Part shown: positions 36,968-64,000 of the stretch, piece by piece | Layout of the letters: each line of letters opens with the position of its first letter | Numbering within the stretch: the stretch's first letter is position 1 | Assembly (NCBI GenBank): GCA_012295275.1 | Contig: CM022679.1 | Location: 29,280,664-29,344,663, forward strand | Origin: Chrysomallon squamiferum | Taxonomy: Eukaryota > Mollusca > Gastropoda > Neomphalida > Peltospiridae | Direction: 5' to 3' | DNA length: 64,000 bases | Notes under the pieces: model-generated | Seen by the model: only the letters and a program-made list of their open reading frames with translations | Databases searched by the model: none | Told to the model about the DNA's origin: nothing | Made by a program: the position numbers and the translations under genes

Positions 36968-37471
36968 AAGAAATTTCGTCGCCAGTGATTTTATGAAGAA
37001 GACGGGGGGTGGGTGAACGTGTGTGATTTCTGAGTGAAGTGTCATGGTAATACTATAACCAGCATATTCTTGAAACAATAGCAAGTTCACTTATTTAGTC
37101 TGGTCAGACCATTAGACCATCAGTTACCAGAGCTGGCATATACTATGATCTAAGTTCTGTGCCATTTACAGCATTAGGTCTCGTAATGGTCCTAATAAAA
37201 TTTCCGTGATGTTAGTATTTTGACTTCCATCCAGCACCACTAACCCTGTTTTACTTTGCATTTGCCGCTGTTACTTGGACGTTTCTGAAGTGCTCTTTCA
37301 TTGTCCACACTCAGGAATGCACCTCGCTTCAAAACAAAACTTTCCTTTGGAATGTCCTTCATTACAGAAATCTTTTACGTCTGTTTTCAAATCAATAGAA
37401 TATCTTCTCTTATTTTTTTCTTTTTTTTTTTTTTTTCTTGAAATTTCGTAATTTCTTAATTTCTTTATTTC

Positions 37472-37504
<33 letters not shown>

Positions 37505-37529
37505 TTTTTTTTTTTTTTTTTCCTCCTGG

Positions 37530-37830
37530 GATTAAAGTGTCTTGTCGACGCTTTTCGACGTTTGCTAAAATACAGCAGTGCACTAGACAATCATGAAGAA
37601 GGCGCGTGCAGCAGCCTTTCTGCAAATCAAAGACCTATCACCTTAGTGACCACGACGTAAATTTTACCCTCGCTAATTCGAAATCGGCCTTTATGGTGTT
37701 AGCTACAAACACCAGCTCTGACATGGCGCAGGCGGGAAAGCGCAGACAGGAAGGACTTCCGCGAGCTGTTACATTACACTCCCACTGGATGTGTTTGGAG
37801 CAGACTGCTTGTGTGATCACTTAGAATTAA
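37530..37830. other. GC/CpG-richer island, function unknown
   Basis: About 300 bp of balanced composition with several CpGs in otherwise AT-rich DNA. It begins with a doublet TCGACGCTTTTCGACG and contains overlapping frames of 72 (plus) and 60 (minus) codons with no recognisable domain. It could be a promoter, a lone exon or a non-coding RNA start. Confidence 0.3.
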
Positions 37831-38596
37831 AACAAGCATCAAGTTTTGGATGTGATTAGTTTTCGTTTCAGTGACATTCAGTTCTGCCACTGTTCATGCG
37901 TGTTCTGCCCTAAGTGTTTTTAAGTGTGTCACCTTGTTAGATTGTATTGTTCTGAAAGCTGAAGATTGCCTTGTATCTTGATTTTATGTAATCACGCGTT
38001 CTATTGTTTATAGTAGATAAGTATAATTGTAGATATCTCGTGTTAGAGAAAAAGATAAATACAACATTGAACAAATAGTTACAAATCAATCAGGGCCGGG
38101 GATCTGTAAAATATTTTATAATACGCCTTAAATTTAACTAATTTGTTTGTTCGTAGTGTATTGAAATTGACATATGCTATATCGGTTTAAATATCCACGC
38201 ACGCACACACATTATGACAAAAATAATAATGAATAAACACCATCCTAAGGAGAATATTTTATTAAATCCTTGAAAATATAATCCCTTTTAATAAATATTA
38301 ATTCCGTACGTTAAAGTATCGTTTATGCTAAGTTTGTCTATAGTTAGTGAAATGAAGACTAATTAACGAAGCAACTCCCCAGACATGTGAATAATGAAGT
38401 TGCCAGCATGCAAGGATTTTGTGCCGGGGATTCAAAAATGCGAACGCGCAGTAGAAGATGCTATTTTTGCTACTTACATCATAACACTGGCCCAGGTTTT
38501 TGTCGTCTGCTAATTAATGTTATAACCAACCAAAACGACTCAACAAATTGCTGTTGCATGGATCGCGCCTTCCTGCTGGCTTGTACATGTTTCTTT

Positions 38597-38643
<47 letters not shown>

Positions 38644-40162
38644 ATCTGTTATTTCATTTTTCGTTGGGGATGTGTGTTTACTTATTGATTGTTTCATTTC
38701 GTTCTTCATTTTGTCTCTTTGTTTCTTTATTTACTATTCAAATTGTTTATTTATATATATCGAGTTTCCTACTCGAATATCAAATTTTTCATCAATTTTA
38801 ATAATTTTAAACATAAAATAAAGTTTCTGAAGGCTTGAAGATCTCACTATTTCTGCTGTCCAGAAAAACATTCAGATTTTTAATCTTTCCGGATTTTTCT
38901 GAATTTCGAATAAGAGATATTTCACCTTTTGCTTAATTTTACCATCCCCTTTCCTAAAATTCTGGTTCAGCCCTTTGACTCTGAATTAAAAATAAAGCAC
39001 TACAAAAAAAAAAAAAAAAAACAAATGGTGAAGTGACCTTTTATCTAAGGACAATGACCCTGACCTTCATTTCGGGAAAATTAAAATGACCAGTATACTC
39101 TTTAGGCAACTAAATGCTTTTTGTATCAAATTAATAATGATGATAATAATGAAAAAAACAACAACAACAACACTAATAAATAAGTAAAAATAGATAAATA
39201 AATGATACGAGATTAAAGAAAATATCAAACATTTTATTCTGTAAATTTTCTCGAATATAGGTCATCCTCCGATTAGTATTTCATCATCAAATTATTTCTT
39301 TAGTTTATCCGCCCTCTCACACATTTTCTCAGCAGACTGCAACTATATTAATTAACACCTGGTTAATTATATACAGTTTGTTTATTAAAATCTGTTTGAA
39401 GGGTACTTTTTCGTGTACAGTTATAATAATGTACGTCCAGTAAATTACAAGCTAACATTTCGATAGAAAATTTAATCATTATAGAGAATTGTACTTTAAT
39501 ATAGGAACTGTTTCTTGGTGGTAATTTTCTCCATTTTCATTGAATTAATCTAGGACTTTGTTGTTGCGGTCGAATAAAGATGATTTAATTTGTCCATTCC
39601 TTATTTATTTATTTATCTGTTCAACACAACGATAAAATGTAAACGTGACTTATTTTGCACTTAAAATGGCTTGGTTTTACTGTTCGTTTGATTTTTTGTT
39701 TTGTTTTCTGTTTCAGAAACGTTTAAATGTTTTCTTAGTTTTATTGTTATTGTTATCCTTTTTATGATTCTTATTACTGTTGTTGTTGCAAGTAGCAGTA
39801 ATTACAGTACAAGTACAAGTAGTTGTAATAGTAGTGGTGGTAGTAGTAGCAGTGTTATTGTTCTTGTTATTTTATTTTGTTAGTGTTAGTGTTATCTTGT
39901 TGTTATAATTGTCTCAGTCGGAATTCACATTTGTACACTAATTATCATATATATATATATATATCAGTATTTTTATACTTTTTGTTAAATGTACATTTTC
40001 CTTGTTCTTTTTCATTATTAACTAAGATTGGAAAGCAAAAATCAGAACAAAAATTTAATTTTACTATTAAAAAAAAAAAAAAAAATTGTTTCATGTATTT
40101 GTCTAATATAGCACCCTGTGAGCGATGACGTCATAATTCTTGTGGTGAAAGGATAGAATCGA

Positions 40163-40193
<31 letters not shown>

Positions 40194-40479
40194 AAATAAA
40201 CTGCTGAGGAGACGTTACCTAGGAGATCCGGCATATTCTGTCGAATTTAAAACACTTAATTCTTCATATTTATTTATTATCAAATTTTCTTTTATATCTT
40301 CTTTTGTTAATTTACAAAGCTAAACTTTGTTGATTTTTTTAGATTTAAATGTGTTGTGTGTGTGTGTGAATGTGTGTGTGTGTATATATACATACATATA
40401 CATATATAAAACACACACATATAAACTACCTTATGTTTAGAAAGTTTAGAACAACTAATTATCATCATCATCATCATCG

Positions 40480-40528
<49 letters not shown>

Positions 40529-40972
40529 GATTTTAAAATCTATTTGCGGCCAATAACCTTGAGCAGAGCAGGCCACTGTATGTGTCAGAGAAGAGTAATT
40601 GTCAAGCACTTTGTGGTGTGACAAAACAATGGCTTCTAATCTACAAAAATCACCTCATGCCCTCCAATTCGCTTTTGAATTTCGACCAGATAATCAAGTC
40701 AATGGCACATTCTGGATGCACTGCTATAAATAGAAATGTGGCGAACAAAAATAATCAGTTTGCAGAATTGTAATTCTGTCACGTTTACAGGTATGGTTGT
40801 ACTTTATTTGATTTTTGCTGTGTTGCAGGGTTTTTTTTTTTTTTTTTGTTTATTCTTCTTTTGTAATAATAATAATAATAATAATTATTATTATTATTAT
40901 TATTATTGCGGTTATTACTTTTATTGTCTTTATTATTAGCGGTTGACTTAGTGATGTCAGAAGCACACACAC

Positions 40973-41028
<56 letters not shown>

Positions 41029-41300
41029 TTCCATTTAATACAGGCTTTAAATGCATTTTATTAAAAGGAACAAATTATCATAACTTTTTTAAAATTTTAT
41101 TTATTTGTTTGTTTGTTATAGTTTACAGTAGTAGTATTTCTTTTTACGACTGAATACTCAATCAGTTAATTTATATTCGGTTCTGTTGGCCATTTTGTTT
41201 ACAAAATATTATATTCTAAATTCATAATACTTGTTTCAAATAATCAGACAGGATGTAGCCTAATGTCACTTGTTATAAAATTTCTTCTGTAAAGATAAAA
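37831..41300. other. Intergenic DNA with microsatellites
   Basis: Poly-T (about 38,600-38,639), AAAT (40,158-40,195), TCA/ATT (about 40,462-40,529), AAT/ATT (about 40,865-40,908) and GA (40,977-41,026) arrays. The stretch 38,380-38,580 is somewhat GC-richer with an 84-codon frame that ends in the poly-T. I recognise no gene. Confidence 0.5.
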
Positions 41301-41900
41301 AAAAAAAAAACACGGGACGGTGCGCCTTTAATTCCAAAGGCATGACGACTCGTGGGAAAACCCGTGTGGCAGTACGATCGAATATTCAGCATAATTATAT
41401 TTTTAAAATGTTGCCAAATCATTCATTATTTTACCATAATAATGTTTTATTTACAAAATAAACATCATATGTCAACTAGTCCATGGGAAATTTGGGTCAT
41501 TTGGTGTTTTATATGAACGCAGTGATTTTACTTCTTTAACACTTACACTGGGTCACTGACTCGTCCTTCGCGGCTTTCCTGACGATCGTTTTCTCTATGT
41601 TGTAAGATGCATTTTGATTGGCTATTTTAGCATGGTCCCATGTCTGATGATCAATGTAATCATCTGACATTTTACACTAAAATAATATAAAATTTATTTT
41701 ACTGGTAAGAAACTGAACGTTTGGCGGAAGAAAATTCACGCTGTTACAGAGAGGTAAGACGAATCCGCTCATTCAAAAGCCAGATTTAAATGACCATTTG
41801 TTATCAGTAAAGACTTTGATCGCGATGTATGTCTGGGCGTGACGTAACGCCGCGTTTCATTCATGTTTGCTGATAAGAGACGGTCGATACGCGAGATTGT
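41301..41900. other. CpG-richer intergenic island with TGACGTAA
   Basis: Several short CpG-containing patches (41,310-41,390; 41,560-41,600; 41,830-41,900), including a CRE-like TGACGTAA near 41,840. It has no coding potential that I can identify. It lies about 3 kb upstream of the FASN promoter region and could be a distal element. Confidence 0.25.
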
Positions 41901-44779
41901 AGTAAAACTGCTATGCATAGTAGACAAACTATATTAAAAAATGTAATATATGAAGTAATTTGTTTTCGAAAATGTTTAAGCTTACAATTTTATCTAACGT
42001 GCGCTAAGTACACTGTTAAAATTAATACGAGAAAGAATCGAATATTGTTTTCCCAGCAGACTCCTTTTTCCATTTCTCACCATTTTTTTTTTTTTTTTTT
42101 TTTTTTAAACAGTTATTGTTAGCATTGGTTTCTTTCTTTATTAATGTATTGTACGTATTTCAATCACAGCTAAAATGCATATATTAAAATAGCAGCAGTA
42201 ATAAAATATTATCAATTATGCTCAAAAATCATTTATTAATTTATTTATTTTCAGTCAAGTTACGCGCTGTTATATAGTAATGACATGATTAAATATACCT
42301 TCTTATACATGAACATTAGAAATTTAAACATAAATAAACATTAAACTACCTGCTTTGATTTATGCAATGAAATGAATAGTAGATGTACTCGCTCGATTTT
42401 GTTGATAGAGTTATACACAATGTTTAATTACCTCGTGAGTGGAAATCTAATCTTGGCTTGATATATTGTTGGTAACATTTTTTTTTTTTTTTTATGTTTA
42501 AATATGAGGGAGGAAAGGATATTTCATTTAACGATATAAATTTCTGTTTACCAGTATCTGTAGTGTGTGTGTGTGTGTGTGTGTGTTGTTATTATTATTT
42601 GACAGAAACGGTCACATACACACTACTTGTTACAATTACTTTCATGACGAAGGAAACCAGACAGACATCAGAATTAATAATTTAACATCGCTTTTCGCGA
42701 AGCCAGGAAAAGCGACTGGTATTATTAACCAGTGTCTATTAACGGATAAAAATAAAACACTTTGTCGAGTTTTATTTCCGAATGTCATTAGGTGGGTTTG
42801 TTTCAAACGTTTACTGTATATATCAACAGTCCAGAGCTTTAAAATGAGAAATGCTTATAATGCTTATTATTATTATTATTAATTTTTTTTTTTTTTTTAT
42901 TTTATTTTATTAATTTTTTTTCGTTTCTATTGTTTTTTAATCTGAATGGATGTTGATAATTTTTATTGGCGCTTTAAATAAAAACGTTTTGTCATCTTCA
43001 ACAGAATCAATGAAAGAATGGCTTTTTGATAAACAATTATTAATAATAATATTCAGAAGAAATCTCTGGAATTCAATTTAAAAATAAGTTAAAAATAAAT
43101 AAATAACATTTAGTGCAGTTAAATAAATAATTATATCAGTAAACTTCCGGATGGTGTTTTATATGCAAGCATTAACTGATACTACATACCCTCTTTTCAA
43201 AATTATGTTCAACATAAATATTTTTATAACCTTTTCACCACGACAGAAAACATGCTCAAGATTTATTTATATATTCTTTAACAGGTGAACTTGAAGTTTC
43301 ACTGCGAATGTTGTTGTTCGATTTTGTTTCATATCAAACAGTAAAATGAAATTTTATTGAGCTGACCTTGACATTTTAATGACGATGATATTTTTATTTG
43401 ATATTTTAATGTGTATGTGCACAAAAACTGAAGATTAAAATCACCATACGGAATATTTTTGCAAATTTATACCATTTCAGATTTGTGTGTGTGTGTGTGA
43501 GTGTGTATGTGTGTGTGTATGTAGATACAGATATGTAGATAGTTACAGATATCGTTTCAAAGACTGACATTCTTTTAAATGTTGATCTGCGTTTCGTATG
43601 GTAAAATAATAATAATTATAAATGGCTTTCGTTATGGGTCGAGAGTTTTAGATCCATCTATCAAGATTAAATGTCTTTTGTTATGCAGGCGGGGGTGGGC
43701 ACCTATTGAAAAGGAGAAAAGATAAACAAAGAAAAAGAAGGCGTAGAGAATGTCATTTGAATCCATCACGTTTGTTTGCATATGTTATCTGTGAAATCAT
43801 AAAATTTCTTCATCTCTTACTTTTATCATAAATACGATTAGAAATACTTATCTCCAATAAACTGATTCTCTTTTTATCAGTTGCATGATCGCACATCTTG
43901 ATCAGTAGTCAGATTAGATAAGGGTATTCTTTATCTTTCTTTCTTTTATACATACATAAATAGACAAATATACACCTCTATCGAGAGAAACGTAATTACA
44001 TTAATCCTTTATAGGAGGAATCCTTTCACCGCATATATACTGATACGAAAAATGAGACTGGTACAAATCGGAATGTGTTTCTCTCTCTTTATATCATTAA
44101 GAATATTTAAAATAACTAAATGTGTATATCATTAGTAGAGAGGGTTTCACAAAACACACCCGTCTCTCGCAAATCAAACTGTACTTACTTGCACTTGTAC
44201 ATAATGTGTCCCCTTCGGAATCGATCCACTGTAGGTCAAAAACATTAAATAAATAAATAGCTGTATAATGTTATATCCAAGGGAAAAGAGCGTATAATAA
44301 CCAGCGAAATTTTAAATTTTTCTTACAGAGTTCTTGGTATTCAGTGTTAATAGTTAAATATGTTCGTTTTGTTGATTGTTGATTTGTGTGTGTGTGTGTG
44401 TGTCTGTGTGTGTGTGTGGAATAGGTAGTTATTTGTGAAACAATCTGTAGGAAGTGGAATAAAAAATATATATACATATTATTTTCAAAATGAATGAGCT
44501 AAAGGTAATGAAATGCATAAAGACTAAACATGACTAATCTTTAGGTTTTATCGAAGAAAGCGAATTGTTACTGCATATAAAACAAAATAATATAGAACAA
44601 CAGGTAAAGTTTTGTGGTTTTTCAAGACGGTTGATAGATCGATCGGAGGCATAAATTGATTTTCTTGTTGATAATATGTGTTTGTTCATCAAAGCAATTA
44701 TTAACATGAATTGAATGCGTGCTTTGTTGATATTTTCTTGAAACTGTCAGTTAAAAATGGCAATCTGGTGACCTAGAGA
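41901..44779. other. Intergenic DNA upstream of FASN
   Basis: AT-rich sequence with poly-T runs (42,084-42,106; 42,479-42,493; 42,883-42,898), GT runs (42,561-42,587; 43,482-43,520; 44,386-44,419) and no reading frame resembling a known family. Confidence 0.5.
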
Positions 44780-44789
44780 ATCACATTAT

Positions 44790-45000
44790 TCTACTCGATC
44801 GGGTGACTGTCGTCTGGAGGTAAAAGGTTACGGGCACGTATTGAACGTGCATGTTGTGTTACGTTTTTTCATTGGTTCGTTCAATCCACCGCATTTTGCC
44901 GGAAATTTTGAAGCCTAAGGTAGCAGTTGATGACTGCCGGATATTTTAAAGCCTGAGGTTTAGCAGTCGTTTTGGTTGGTGGGTGATTTCATTGATTTAC
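44790..45000 (+). promoter_or_regulatory. Candidate FASN promoter and first non-coding exon
   Basis: A GC-richer patch about 0.55-0.75 kb before the FASN start codon. It contains a perfect inverted repeat GCACGT-5-ACGTGC (44,834-44,850). It also has an inverted CCAAT box (ATTGG at 44,871-44,875) and a 38-bp imperfect tandem doublet starting GCCGGAAATTTTGAAGCC (44,898 and 44,936). On the minus strand, GTCACCCGAT near 44,800 is only loosely like a sterol response element. The coding exon is preceded by a TTTTCAG acceptor at 45,523, so an upstream non-coding exon must exist; its donor is not certain. Confidence 0.4.
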
Positions 45001-45539
45001 TATTTATTGTCATAATTTATTTAAATAATATGTTTTCTTAACGACAAATACAGTTAAATTAGAAGTGCTTTTTTAAAATTTATTTTTACGTTATTAAAAT
45101 ATGTTCAAGTGTTAGAACTGTAGATTTCACTAACACGTGTTTATAACACTGAAACTTATGTTCCACTGCAAATATGATACATTGTTAATTACGTTACGTT
45201 GATATATAAAATTGTTAACGTAGATATATTGTTGAAACTATTATCCTGTCCATTCTAAATGATAAAATTATCATCACAACTATACAATACTAGGCGCAGT
45301 TTTAATATTTTTTGTTTATAGTGTACTCTACCTGATACAATTTGATTATTTCCCATTCAGTTGCGACTTACTGTCGATCATCACTGACCTTCATTGGGGT
45401 TTCTATCCGTCTAAATCGTCGCTTTTTGTCTTTAGCAAAAAGAATCCATGTTAATCACTGGTTTGTGCTCGACTTCCAATAATAACGTGTCAGTTTAAGC
45501 TGATTTCTGTTTCTTATTTTCAGACTGCTAAACATTTTC

Positions 45540-63971
<18,432 letters not shown>

Positions 63972-64000
63972 GTGAGAAATGTGAACTGTTCAAATAGTGT

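Noticed and set aside
36081-37090. Poly-Asn, poly-Tyr, poly-Ile and poly-Leu frames
   Set aside because: Artefacts of AAT/ATT trinucleotide arrays, as are the poly-Tyr and poly-Val frames at 52,376-52,681.

Overview
This window is animal nuclear DNA. It is very AT-rich, crowded with microsatellites, and its genes are split into many short exons joined by GT-AG introns. The gene content points to an invertebrate, most likely a lophotrochozoan such as a mollusc. The support is an animal type I fatty acid synthase, a UTP6 gene, a TLDc-GTPase protein of the IFI44 type, and a short AAGGGACGTAACT motif near two gene starts. The phylum is inference, not proof.

Layout. Bases 1-14,700 hold no gene I can support: AT-rich DNA, simple repeats, a 50-bp minisatellite (5256-6174), a smaller tandem repeat (4018-4353) and a few islands of more balanced composition. 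Bases 14,709-21,684 (minus strand) hold 14 exons of UTP6, the N-terminal 313 codons of a protein of about 600 residues. The C-terminal half should lie further left but I cannot find it. Bases 22,589-26,313 (minus) hold a complete five-exon gene for a 184-residue protein with a C3HC4 RING finger and one TRAF-type zinc finger. Bases 28,961-33,723 (plus) hold a complete eight-exon gene for an IFI44-like protein (TLDc domain, linker, P-loop GTPase), divergent from the RING gene. Bases 33,724-45,500 are intergenic and contain a polyadenylation signal, a probable Tigger/pogo-type MITE with TA target sites (35,107-35,762), a long AAT/ATT microsatellite block and two GC-richer islands. Bases 45,540-63,971 (plus) hold 27 exons of fatty acid synthase (FASN). 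They cover 2,511 codons from the start through most of the thioesterase; the last exon or exons lie beyond the window.

How the genes work. FASN makes long-chain saturated fatty acids in the cytosol. Its KS, MAT, DH, ER, KR and ACP active sites are present, as are the TE serine and aspartate, and the methyltransferase-like region looks inactive. UTP6 is a HAT-repeat component of the U3 snoRNP/SSU processome in the nucleolus. The IFI44-like GTPase and the neighbouring RING/TRAF-zinc-finger protein are plausible innate immune or stress genes; a functional link between them is inference only.

Most unusual observations: (1) the apparent loss of the UTP6 3' half across 14.7 kb; (2) a tandem array of copies of the UTP6 exon 3 splice acceptor inside intron 2; (3) sense-strand CU tracts just inside the donor sites of three introns of the IFI44-like gene, one of which starts with a GC donor; (4) a 13-bp motif plus CACGTG shared, in the same order and orientation, upstream of UTP6 and the RING gene; (5) two candidate transposons defined by their target-site duplications. 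All exon boundaries were read by eye from splice signals, frame continuity and family similarity, without transcript data.
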